DNA of 64,000 nucleotides from Chryseobacterium phocaeense (GTDB lineage Bacteria > Bacteroidota > Bacteroidia > Flavobacteriales > Weeksellaceae), in assembly GCF_900169075.1 (NCBI RefSeq), contig NZ_LT827015.1, forward strand, positions 806,001 through 870,000. The letters are read 5' to 3'. Below the pieces are notes generated by a model that was not told the DNA's origin, ran no database searches, and saw nothing but the letters and a program-made list of their open reading frames with translations. Of the stretch, positions 1 to 7,532 are shown piece after piece. How positions within the stretch are numbered: the stretch's first letter is position 1; each line of letters starts with the position of its first letter. The translations under genes were made by a program, and so were the position numbers.

Positions 1-1490
1 TTGTGGCCAATACAGACCAGCTATTCTTTATTTCTTCAGATACCTTTGATGCGCTGGATGCCTACCAGATGATTGATGAAAACATTGTGGTAACCAATAA
101 TGCCATCGGAGCCAATAATTATGATATCGGGCATGTATTTTTTCAGGCTACCCAGGGGAATGACAATGGCTTAGCTTACACGCCTTCAGTATGCAGCAGC
201 GTAAAAGCGGGAGGCGTTACAGGTTCGGCAATTCCGGTAGGAGATCCTTTTGTGATTGATTTCGTAGCACACGAAATGGGGCATCAGTTTGGGGCTAACC
301 ATACCCAGAATAATACTTGTAACAGAAATGACAATACTTCAATAGAACCGGGAAGTGCAAGTACCATTATGGGATATGCAGGAATCTGTTCTCCAAACGT
401 TCAGAGTAACAGTGACGCCTATTTCCATGCAGTAAGCATCCGCGAAATGTATACAAGAATTACCACCGGAGGAAACTGTGGCGTAAATACACCCACCGGA
501 AACAATGAACCAACTGCCAATGCCGGACCTGACAGAACAATTCCTATGGGAACACCGTTTGCTTTAACAGGAGTAGGTTCCGATCCGGATGGTGATGCTA
601 TTACCTACAACTGGGAACAGATCGACTTTGGTGCCGCAACGATGCCTCCAAGACCGGCAAATGCACAAGGGCCAATGTTCAGATCGCTGTGGGCTACAAC
701 GTCACCTACAAGATATTTTCCAAGACTTTCGACCATTATTGACGGATATAATTCAACCATTATTACACCTTCAAACCCTAAATCATGGGAGAAACTGTCT
801 ACCGTAGCCAGAACTTTAAATTTCTCGTTACTGGTAAGAGATAATAAGCCGGTGGGCGGACAAACCGGACGGGATGACATCCAGCTTACCGTAACTACTG
901 CTGCGGGACCATTTACGGTAACTTCCCAGAATGCTGCAGGGGTGGTCTGGAATTCAGGCACATCTCAAACCATTACTTGGAACGTTGCCAATACCAATGC
1001 AGCACCTGTGAATACGGCGAACGTAATGATCCTGCTCTCTAAAGACGGCGGGCTTACTTTCCCTCATACGCTTGTAGCAAGTACTCCAAACAACGGATCA
1101 TACACATTCAATGTTCCGGGAGGTTTGGGAACCTCTTCTACAGCAAGAATTATGATTAAAGCAGTAGATAATGTATTTTTAAATGTGAATACCACCAACT
1201 TCACAATCAATTCTACACTGGGAACCAGCGAAACTGAAAAAGCTGAAGAAGGAATAAAAATTTACCCGAATCCTTCAAAAGGAATTTTCACCATCGAAAC
1301 TGAAGCAGCCAACGGAATTGCGTACACTGTTTTTGCGATGGACGGGAAACTTGTTAATGCTACAAAAGAACTGAAAGGCAGTAAAATCCGTGAAGAAGTT
1401 AATTTATCCTCTCTTCCGTCAGGAGTTTACATTATTCAGGTAGACAAAGACGGTCAGAAGATCTCTAAGAAACTGATCATCAAAAAATAA
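1..1490 (+). CDS. Reprolysin-like secreted metalloprotease, 3' part, T9SS type A sorted
   Basis: This is a zinc metalloendopeptidase that should act outside the cell or on its surface. The 5' end, with signal peptide, propeptide and the start of the catalytic domain, lies left of the window, so the GTG at base 3 is not a real start. The zinc motif HEMGHQFGANH begins at the codon at base 270 and fits HExxHxxGxxH of the metzincins. A PKD/Ig-like region follows. The last 80 or so residues form a T9SS type A sorting domain, with the typical KIYPNPSKG entry and a KLIIKK end. Unlike the two complete relatives at 23492 and 27204, it has no P-domain between the Ig-like part and the sorting domain. 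A strong hairpin terminator follows the stop. Substrate is unknown. The family call is secure. Confidence 0.93.
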   Translation, partial: VANTDQLFFISSDTFDALDAYQMIDENIVVTNNAIGANNYDIGHVFFQATQGNDNGLAYTPSVCSSVKAGGVTGSAIPVGDPFVIDFVAHEMGHQFGANHTQNNTCNRNDNTSIEPGSASTIMGYAGICSPNVQSNSDAYFHAVSIREMYTRITTGGNCGVNTPTGNNEPTANAGPDRTIPMGTPFALTGVGSDPDGDAITYNWEQIDFGAATMPPRPANAQGPMFRSLWATTSPTRYFPRLSTIIDGYNSTIITPSNPKSWEKLSTVARTLNFSLLVRDNKPVGGQTGRDDIQLTVTTAAGPFTVTSQNAAGVVWNSGTSQTITWNVANTNAAPVNTANVMILLSKDGGLTFPHTLVASTPNNGSYTFNVPGGLGTSSTARIMIKAVDNVFLNVNTTNFTINSTLGTSETEKAEEGIKIYPNPSKGIFTIETEAANGIAYTVFAMDGKLVNATKELKGSKIREEVNLSSLPSGVYIIQVDKDGQKISKKLIIKK

Positions 1491-1513
1491 GACAGACTTT
1501 TTTGATATAAAAG

Positions 1514-1550
1514 AACCCGTTCAATTTGGTATTGAACGGGTTTTATTTTT
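1514..1550. terminator. Bidirectional terminator between the metalloprotease and prfC
   Basis: A perfect 12-bp stem (1514-1525 with 1531-1542) and a 5-nt loop is followed by TTTTATTTTT on the plus strand. A-rich sequence on the other side could serve the convergent prfC gene. Confidence 0.9.
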
Positions 1551-1564
1551 AATTGAATTTAATA

Positions 1565-3160
1565 TTAAGCGTTATTAAATTCGCTGATAAAATGCAGTTT
1601 TACATTCGGGAACTTCTCCTGGGTCATATGAATGGTGAATGAAGAATCTGCAAGGAATACAAGCTGGTCATATTTATCCCTGGCCAGGAAACGCTGCTTT
1701 AATCTTGCAAACTCTTTGAATTCTTCAGACTTTTCATCCGCTTCCACCCAGCATGCTTTATGCATGGAAAGAGGCTCATAAGTACATTTGGCACCGTATT
1801 CATGCTCCAGACGGTACTGAATAACTTCGTACTGAAGTGCCCCCACAGTTCCAATGATCTTTCTTCCGTTCATTTCCAGGGTAAATAACTGGGCAACCCC
1901 TTCATCCATCAGCTGGTCAATACCTTTGGCAAGCTGTTTGGCTTTCAGCGGATCGTTGTTGTTGATATATCGGAAATGTTCCGGAGAGAAGCTTGGAACA
2001 CCTTTGAAGCTCAGTTTTTCACCACCGGTCAGCGTATCTCCGATCCGGAAACTTCCTGTATCATGAAGTCCTACGATATCACCCGGGAAACTCTCGTCTA
2101 CAATTTCTTTTTTATCTGCGAAGAATGCATTCGGGGAAGAGAATTTCATTTTTTTGCCTTCTCTTACCAGCAGATAATTTTCATTTCTTTTGAAGGTTCC
2201 GGAAACAATTTTCACGAAAGCAAGCCGGTCCCTGTGTTTAGGGTCCATATTCGCGTGGATCTTAAAGACAAATCCTGTAAAAGTATTTTCTTCAGGTTTT
2301 ACAAGACGGGTATCACTTTCCTTAGGCTGTGGCATGGGAGCAATTTCAATAAATGCATCCAGCAGTTCACGGACTCCGAAATTATTCAGAGCTGATCCGA
2401 AGAACACAGGCTGCAGTTCCCCGGCCATATAATCGTCACGGCTGAACTCAGGATAAACAGACTGTACAAGTTCCAGTTCATCCCTTAAATTTTGAGCTGC
2501 TTTTTCTCCGATCACCTCATCGATGGAAGGATCATTGATGTCATCAAACTTAACGGTTTCACCTACTTTCTGCTTCTTTTCTTCAAGGAACAGCTGGATG
2601 TTGTTTTCCCAGATATTGTAAATGCCCTGGAAGTCACTTCCCATCCCGATTGGAATAGATAAAGGAACCACCCGTAAGCCCAGTTTCTGTTCCACCTCAT
2701 CCAGAAGATCGAAAGCATCCTTACCTTCACGGTCAAGCTTATTGATGAAAACAAGCATCGGAATATTTCTCATTCTGCACACCTGAACCAGTTTTTCAGT
2801 CTGTTCCTCAACTCCTTTTGCAACGTCAATCACTACGATTACAGAATCAACTGCTGTTAATGTACGATAAGTGTCTTCAGCAAAATCCTTGTGACCGGGC
2901 GTATCCAGGATATTGATTTTATGGTCTTTATATTCAAAAGCTAATACGGAAGTCGCCACAGAGATCCCTCTCTGTCTTTCGATTTCCATGAAGTCGGAGG
3001 TAGCTCCTTTTTTTATTTTATTCGACTTTACGGCTCCGGCTTCCTGGATAGCCCCCCCGAAAAGAAGTAATTTTTCCGTAAGAGTGGTTTTTCCGGCATC
3101 CGGGTGGGAAATGATCCCGAAAGTCTTTCTTTTTTGTATTTCTTTGATTAAGTCTGACAT
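1565..3160 (-). CDS. prfC: Peptide chain release factor 3
   Basis: RF3 is the translational GTPase that removes RF1 or RF2 from the ribosome after peptide release. The 531-residue length is typical. The GTPase motifs are in order: P-loop SHPDAGKTTLTEK near residue 18, the switch I region with the RGISVATSV segment near 65, DTPGHKDF near 87, and NKLD near 141. The G domain is followed by the RF3-specific beta-barrel and C-terminal domains, ending EFNNA. The gene is monocistronic, converges on the metalloprotease, and has its own candidate promoter. Nothing in it looks unusual. Confidence 0.97.
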   Translation of the reverse strand: MSDLIKEIQKRKTFGIISHPDAGKTTLTEKLLLFGGAIQEAGAVKSNKIKKGATSDFMEIERQRGISVATSVLAFEYKDHKINILDTPGHKDFAEDTYRTLTAVDSVIVVIDVAKGVEEQTEKLVQVCRMRNIPMLVFINKLDREGKDAFDLLDEVEQKLGLRVVPLSIPIGMGSDFQGIYNIWENNIQLFLEEKKQKVGETVKFDDINDPSIDEVIGEKAAQNLRDELELVQSVYPEFSRDDYMAGELQPVFFGSALNNFGVRELLDAFIEIAPMPQPKESDTRLVKPEENTFTGFVFKIHANMDPKHRDRLAFVKIVSGTFKRNENYLLVREGKKMKFSSPNAFFADKKEIVDESFPGDIVGLHDTGSFRIGDTLTGGEKLSFKGVPSFSPEHFRYINNNDPLKAKQLAKGIDQLMDEGVAQLFTLEMNGRKIIGTVGALQYEVIQYRLEHEYGAKCTYEPLSMHKACWVEADEKSEEFKEFARLKQRFLARDKYDQLVFLADSSFTIHMTQEKFPNVKLHFISEFNNA

Positions 3161-3177
3161 AGTGTATTTTGAAGTTG

Positions 3178-3207
3178 CAAAAATCGGGATTTTTTATGAG
3201 GTTTCAA
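3178..3207 (-). promoter_or_regulatory. Candidate prfC promoter
   Basis: On the minus strand there is a TTG (3205-3207), 19 nt, then GATTTTTG (3178-3185). This is one mismatch from the Bacteroidota TAnnTTTG box. The leader to the ATG would be very short, about 10 nt, so this is tentative. Confidence 0.4.
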
Positions 3208-3445
3208 ATAATTTCAGGGAATAAGTTGTAGGTGCAGGTTTTAGAGTAGGAGAGTTTTAGGGTTGGAGGGTTGGAGTGTAGAAATATAGGAGTGTTTTAG
3301 AGTGAAAGAGTTGAGGGTGGGATTGTTTGGAAATATTGAATAGACGACAAATACCCGGCGGCTGAGGCTCCCGAAGCCACCAGTAATAAGATTCCCACAC
3401 TCCAACTCATTCCCTTCAACCCAAACAACTATTTCCGTTTTTTAG
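3208..3445. other. Low-complexity intergenic region
   Basis: Between the divergent genes prfC and the CPBP protease there is a G/T/A-biased stretch (about 3230-3330) built from short words such as GGTTGGAG, GAGAGTTTTAG and GGAGTGT, followed by a small GGCT/AGCC hairpin near 3366. I see no gene here. It resembles other word-like intergenic tracts in the window. Confidence 0.6.
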
Positions 3446-3476
3446 TTGCCAAAGCCTTTCAAAAAAATTACCTTTG
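3446..3476 (+). promoter_or_regulatory. Promoter of the CPBP protease gene
   Basis: TTG (3446-3448), 20 nt, TACCTTTG (3469-3476) matches the Bacteroidota -33/-7 consensus. It overlaps the upstream in-frame TTG at 3446, which argues that translation starts at the ATG at 3503 instead. Confidence 0.75.
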
Positions 3477-3502
3477 TTTTTATAAATTTCACAAAGAAAA
3501 GT

Positions 3503-4333
3503 ATGGAAAATAGCAGGTATCCGAAGTTTACATTCACCTGGATCGGCGGTCTTGTTTTACTGGCAGGATTATTTATAGGAACAATGGCGGTTTCCTTTTT
3601 CGGAACCTTCTGGAAGGTGGTATTCAGGGAGAATCTAGAGCTGAAAGATTGGTTTCTCATGGTGACCAATGCAGCCGGATTCCTGATGGCGATTGCTTTT
3701 TTTGATTTCTTTATCGTAAGACCATCCACAGGAAAAAAACTGAATTTCAATTTTTCCCCCACCAATGTTTACACCTATGTCCTGATATTTCCGATGATGA
3801 TCGGCATGATGTTTATTTCGGAATTTATTACTTCTCTTATTCCTACCACTGGTCCTTTCTGGGGAAAATATTATGAATTTTTCTCACGGCTTATGGAGCA
3901 GCTCACCTTTGAGCCGGTCATTATGATCATTATGACGGTTATTATGGCCCCGATATTTGAAGAAATTATTTTCAGGGGAATTATTCAGAAGGGATTGATT
4001 AATAAGGGAGTAGATCCTGCAAGAGCCATTTTTTATGCATCCGTTATTTTCGGGCTGGTTCACGGAAATCCATGGCAGTTTGTAGGAGCGGTATTGCTGG
4101 GATGTGTGCTTGGTTTGGTTTATTATAAAACAAAGTCATTGCTGCTGCCTATGCTGCTGCACGGGTTCAATAACCTGTGTTCTTCACTGCTGGTTACCTA
4201 CACCAAAACCGAAAGCTTTGCAGATGCCTTTAAAATTCCCGAATGGACCATACTGGCTGTTGGAATTGTACTTTTTTCTTTGTTTTATTATCTTTTTACA
4301 AAAAAGAATAAAATACATTACGCTGAAATATAA
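3503..4333 (+). CDS. CPBP-family intramembrane metalloprotease
   Basis: This is a polytopic membrane protein of the CPBP (CAAX protease and bacteriocin-processing, Abi) family. The motif EEIIFRGIIQKG, with the paired glutamates and arginine of motif 1, lies about 165 residues after the chosen start. It is followed by a hydrophobic segment with FGLVHGNPWQF (motif 2 histidine) and by LLHGFNN (motif 3). At least six hydrophobic segments are visible. The start at 3503 is chosen because an upstream in-frame TTG sits inside the promoter; this gives 276 residues. Substrates of bacterial CPBP proteins are mostly unknown, and nothing nearby suggests a bacteriocin. Confidence 0.9.
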   Translation: MENSRYPKFTFTWIGGLVLLAGLFIGTMAVSFFGTFWKVVFRENLELKDWFLMVTNAAGFLMAIAFFDFFIVRPSTGKKLNFNFSPTNVYTYVLIFPMMIGMMFISEFITSLIPTTGPFWGKYYEFFSRLMEQLTFEPVIMIIMTVIMAPIFEEIIFRGIIQKGLINKGVDPARAIFYASVIFGLVHGNPWQFVGAVLLGCVLGLVYYKTKSLLLPMLLHGFNNLCSSLLVTYTKTESFADAFKIPEWTILAVGIVLFSLFYYLFTKKNKIHYAEI

Positions 4334-4385
4334 ATAGAATAGAAATCCGGTTAAGACCTGAAATATGAAATAAGATTGGATAAAA

Positions 4386-4973
4386 ATGAATAGAAAAATG
4401 GAATTATTAGTAGCTACCCATAACGTACACAAAAAAGAAGAGATTCAGCAGATTCTGGGAAATGATTTTACTGTAAAAAGTCTTACAGACTATGATATTC
4501 ACGAAGAAATTGTAGAAGATGGTGATTCATTTCATGCCAATGCGCTGATTAAAGCGAAGTACTGTTTCGAAAAAACCGGAATTCCTAGTTTAGGAGATGA
4601 CAGCGGTCTTGCTGTTGAAGCCTTAGATGGCAGACCTGGAATTTTTTCCGCGCGGTATGCCGGAGATCATGATTTTGCTAAAAACATAGAGAAAGTTTTA
4701 AATGAATTGGAAGGAGAAGATAACAGAAAGGCCTATTTTATTACTGTTCTGTGCTATTACGATGAAAACGGGGCCCGCTATTTTGAAGGAAGAGTCCACG
4801 GAAATTTACTGACGGAAAATAAAGGACATAAAGGCTTCGGATATGATCCTATCTTTGTTCCTGAAGGACATGACAGGACTTTTGCTGAGATGAATCCTGA
4901 AGATAAAAATAAAATCAGCCACCGCAAACAGGCACTGGATCTGTTTCTGGATTTCCTGAAAGTAAAAGATTAA
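4386..4973 (+). CDS. rdgB: XTP/dITP diphosphatase (non-canonical purine NTP pyrophosphatase)
   Basis: This HAM1/RdgB-type enzyme hydrolyses XTP, ITP and dITP to monophosphates, keeping deaminated purines out of nucleic acids. The N-terminal ATHNVHKKEEI and the DDSGLAVEALDGRPGIFSARYAG block hold the substrate-binding and metal-binding residues. GFGYDPIFVPEGHDRTFAEM and the SHRKQAL end are also family hallmarks. Its 195 residues are normal. Translation may begin at this ATG or at the one five codons on, directly before ELLVATHN; both are compatible with the family. It lies 52 nt after the CPBP gene and 55 nt before RNase Z. Confidence 0.96.
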   Translation: MNRKMELLVATHNVHKKEEIQQILGNDFTVKSLTDYDIHEEIVEDGDSFHANALIKAKYCFEKTGIPSLGDDSGLAVEALDGRPGIFSARYAGDHDFAKNIEKVLNELEGEDNRKAYFITVLCYYDENGARYFEGRVHGNLLTENKGHKGFGYDPIFVPEGHDRTFAEMNPEDKNKISHRKQALDLFLDFLKVKD

Positions 4974-5002
4974 TTCTAAACCGGTGTTTAGATTTTCTGT
5001 CG

Positions 5003-5010
5003 TACATTTG
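5003..5010 (+). promoter_or_regulatory. -7 box upstream of the RNase Z gene
   Basis: TACATTTG matches TAnnTTTG and lies 18 nt before the proposed TTG start. No clear -33 TTG is present at 18-22 nt spacing, so the promoter may be weak. Confidence 0.5.
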
Positions 5011-5028
5011 TTATCATAAACTATTGAT

Positions 5029-5943
5029 TTGAGCACTTATTTAACGATATTAGGTTTTAATTCAGCTATTCCTACCATAAATTCCTCACCCACGGCCCAG
5101 CTGCTGGAAATGGAAGAAAGGCATTTCCTGATCGATTGCGGAGAAGGAACCCAGGTACAGCTCCGGAAAGCAAAAGCGAGATTTTCAAAGATCAATCATA
5201 TCTTTATTTCTCACCTTCATGGCGACCACTGTTTTGGCCTGCCGGGACTTATTGCTTCTTTCCGGCTGCTTGGAAGAGAAAATCCGCTGCATGTTTATGG
5301 TCCTAAAGGCATAAAAAAAATGCTGGAAACGATATTCACCATCACGGAAACCCATCGTGGCTTTGAGGTGGTTTATCATGAGCTGGATAAAGACTATTCT
5401 GAAAAGATTTACGAAGACAGCAGGGTAGAAGTATACACCATTCCACTGGACCACAGGATCTACTGTAACGGTTACCTTTTTAAAGAAAAACCGAAAGACA
5501 GGCACCTGAACATGAAGGAAATTGCCAAATACAATGAAATAGAAACCTGTGATTATCACAACATAAAAGCAGGGAAAGATGTTGTTCTGAGTGACGGCTA
5601 TGTCCTTAAAAATGAAGTGTTGACGCTGGATCCGGCGCCACCTGTTTCATATGCGTTCTGCAGTGATACGCGCTATCTCGAAACCGTGCTTCCTATCATT
5701 AAAAACGTGACTGTACTTTACCACGAGTCTACATTCCTGCATGATCTTAAAGAAATGGCAGATTACACAGGACATTCCACTGCGTTGGAAGCAGCGATGA
5801 TCGCTCAGAAAGCAGAAGTGGGAAAACTGATCCTGGGACATTTTTCCAACAGGTATGCCGATCTTACGGTATTTACAGATGAAGCCCGGACAATTTTTCC
5901 AAATACCTTCCTTCCCAAAGCGCTGGAAAGTGTAAAAATCTAA
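5029..5943 (+). CDS. rnz: Ribonuclease Z
   Basis: RNase Z is a zinc-dependent endonuclease that trims tRNA 3' trailers. The histidine motif SHLHGDHCFGLPG (HxHxDH) is present near residue 60. Other ligands appear in the SDTRY and GHST/GHFSNRY segments toward the C-terminus. The protein is 304 residues, the short bacterial form. The likely start is TTG at 5029, giving MSTYLTILGFNSAIPT; no ATG gives the conserved N-terminus, and the -7 box just upstream agrees. It is 7 nt before the TIGR02757 gene, so the two are probably co-transcribed. Confidence 0.96.
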   Translation: MSTYLTILGFNSAIPTINSSPTAQLLEMEERHFLIDCGEGTQVQLRKAKARFSKINHIFISHLHGDHCFGLPGLIASFRLLGRENPLHVYGPKGIKKMLETIFTITETHRGFEVVYHELDKDYSEKIYEDSRVEVYTIPLDHRIYCNGYLFKEKPKDRHLNMKEIAKYNEIETCDYHNIKAGKDVVLSDGYVLKNEVLTLDPAPPVSYAFCSDTRYLETVLPIIKNVTVLYHESTFLHDLKEMADYTGHSTALEAAMIAQKAEVGKLILGHFSNRYADLTVFTDEARTIFPNTFLPKALESVKI

Positions 5944-5950
5944 AACCTCT

Positions 5951-6721
5951 ATGCTTAATTTTGAAGAATTAAAAAGCTTTTTAAACGAAAAAGCAGATCA
6001 GTATAACAGTCCCGACTTTATTCAGGACGATCCGATACAGATTCCGCACCGCTTCTCCGTAAAGCAGGATATAGAAATTGCAGGGTTTCTTGCAGCGACC
6101 ATTTCCTGGGGAAACAGGAAGTCTATAATAAAATCTGCAGAGAAAATGCTGGATGTCATGGGAAATTCACCCTATGATTTTGTATTAAATCACTCCGAAA
6201 AAGATCTGGAGTTTCTTCAGGATAAGAGTATACACAGAACTTTTAACGGCCAGGATTTTGCGTATTTCATCAGGCAGTTCAATAAAGTGTATAAAGAAAA
6301 CGAAAGTCTGGAAAACTTATTCAAGGTGGGTGATGATGAAACTAATTTTTTCCATGCTATTGAAAGGTTCAGGAATAATTTTCTGGATACTGAAAAACAC
6401 AGAAGTCATAAACATATAAGCTCGCCCTATAAAAATTCATCTTCCAAAAGGATCATTATGTTCCTGCGTTGGATGGTTCGAAAAGACAGACATGGCGTAG
6501 ATTTTGGAATATGGAAAAATACGGATCAGAAAAATCTTTCCATTCCGTTAGATGTACATACAGGAAATATTTCCAGGAAACTTGGTCTGGTTTTCAGAAC
6601 ACAGAATGACTGGAAAACAGTGGAAGAACTGGATGTGGCCATCAGGAAATTTGATGAACATGATCCGGCTAAGTATGATTTTGCCCTGTTTGGACTTGGC
6701 GTAACCAAAGAACTCGTATAA
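5951..6721 (+). CDS. TIGR02757 (DUF2400) family protein
   Basis: A 256-residue protein of the TIGR02757 family, common in Bacteroidota and of unknown function. Recognised blocks are the IPHRFSVKQDIEIAGFLAA segment with AATISWGNRKSI, a conserved central FLRWMVRKDRHGVDFGIW, and the C-terminal LDVHTGNISRKLGL with DPAKYDFALFGLGV. The helix-rich profile and the dispersed His, Asp and Arg residues recall DNA-glycosylase-like folds, but that is only an impression. There is no signal peptide. It follows rnz by 7 nt and precedes the DUF1003-like gene by 13 nt. Confidence 0.9.
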   Translation: MLNFEELKSFLNEKADQYNSPDFIQDDPIQIPHRFSVKQDIEIAGFLAATISWGNRKSIIKSAEKMLDVMGNSPYDFVLNHSEKDLEFLQDKSIHRTFNGQDFAYFIRQFNKVYKENESLENLFKVGDDETNFFHAIERFRNNFLDTEKHRSHKHISSPYKNSSSKRIIMFLRWMVRKDRHGVDFGIWKNTDQKNLSIPLDVHTGNISRKLGLVFRTQNDWKTVEELDVAIRKFDEHDPAKYDFALFGLGVTKELV

Positions 6722-6734
6722 TACCAGAGAAAGG

Positions 6735-7283
6735 ATGAAAAAAGACAAAGAAAAAACAGAAGTTTTAGAAAAAATTGCAAACGGCATTACGTGGTGGGTA
6801 GGATCTATTCCATCACTCATTGTTCATACTTTATTCTTTATCACCTCATTTCTTTTGCCGATGCTCAATATTGTTGAGTTTGATAAGATGCTTCTCATTC
6901 TTACCACTGTGGTATCCCTGGAAGCGATTTATCTGGCTATTTTCATCCAGATGTCTGTTAACAAAAGCCACGAAAAAATTGAAGATATCCAGGAAGATAT
7001 CGAAGAGATCAGCGAAGATATTGAAGATATTCAGGAAGATATCGAGGAAATCAGTGAGGACATTGAAGAGATCAGCGAGGATATCGAAGAAATCAACGAA
7101 GATATTGAAGACATCCAGGAAGATATTGAAGAGATCAATGAGGATGAGGATGATGAGGATCACAATGAACGGGCTAAAAATGTGATGCTAAAAAGCAATG
7201 TAAGCTCCAATAAAAATGAGATAAAAGCATTGAAAGATATTATCAGCCAGCTTCAGAATGAAATAGATCAATTGAAAAAATAA
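6735..7283 (+). CDS. DUF1003-like membrane protein with an acidic heptad coiled coil
   Basis: A 182-residue inner-membrane protein. Residues 21-45 and 52-72 are hydrophobic and hold the DUF1003-like pattern (WWVGS near 20, then VVSLEAIYLAIFIQMS). After them, residues 82-137 are eight uninterrupted heptads of the type IEDIQED or IEEISED, with isoleucine at positions a and d and acidic residues almost everywhere else. A basic/neutral linker and a final helix (IKALKDIISQLQNEIDQLKK, 163-182) close the protein. The heptads contain no lysine or arginine. DUF1003 proteins have no established role. The DNA coding the heptads is itself a degenerate 21-nt tandem repeat. The gene lies 13 nt after TIGR02757 and is followed by a terminator. 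Confidence 0.82.
   Translation: MKKDKEKTEVLEKIANGITWWVGSIPSLIVHTLFFITSFLLPMLNIVEFDKMLLILTTVVSLEAIYLAIFIQMSVNKSHEKIEDIQEDIEEISEDIEDIQEDIEEISEDIEEISEDIEEINEDIEDIQEDIEEINEDEDDEDHNERAKNVMLKSNVSSNKNEIKALKDIISQLQNEIDQLKK
6978..7145 (+). repeat. Degenerate 21-nt tandem repeat coding for heptads
   Basis: Eight 21-nt units of the form ATtGAaGAtATCnnnGAaGA encode the acidic heptads of the DUF1003-like protein. Unit number could change by slippage without breaking the frame. Confidence 0.85.
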
Positions 7284-7334
7284 TGGTGAATGCGCCTGAA
7301 AATAAGGATGATCAGGCATAAAAAATTCCGATAT

Positions 7335-7371
7335 AAAATCAGATTTGTATGATGCAGATCTGATTTTTTTT
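7335..7371 (+). terminator. Terminator of the rdgB-to-DUF1003-like run
   Basis: AAAATCAGAT (7335-7344) pairs with ATCTGATTTT (7358-7367), and a T-run follows. It lies about 50 nt after the stop at 7283. Confidence 0.8.
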
Positions 7372-7508
7372 AAATCAATTTTTAAATTCAGAATTTAACC
7401 CTACTGTTTTTGTGGAATATGTAATTGTAAAACATATTTATTGTGAATGCGTAGTATATTATATTGTTTTTTTATTGTACACAGCTTATTTTGATTGATT
7501 TTTTTTGC

Positions 7509-7516
7509 TACATTTG
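7509..7516 (+). promoter_or_regulatory. -7 box of the first choice-of-anchor L gene
   Basis: TACATTTG lies 16 nt before the ATG at 7533. The nearest TTG upstream is at 15-nt spacing, shorter than usual. Confidence 0.55.
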
Positions 7517-7532
7517 AACAAACAATAATAAA

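Noticed and set aside
3446..3502. Longer N-terminus of the CPBP protease from TTG at 3446
   Set aside because: The TTG is itself the -33 element and the -7 box lies inside the extension.
6846..7163. 105-residue minus-strand frame across the heptad repeat, rich in Ile, Leu, Phe and Asp
   Set aside because: It is the reverse-strand shadow of the 21-nt repeat in the DUF1003-like gene.
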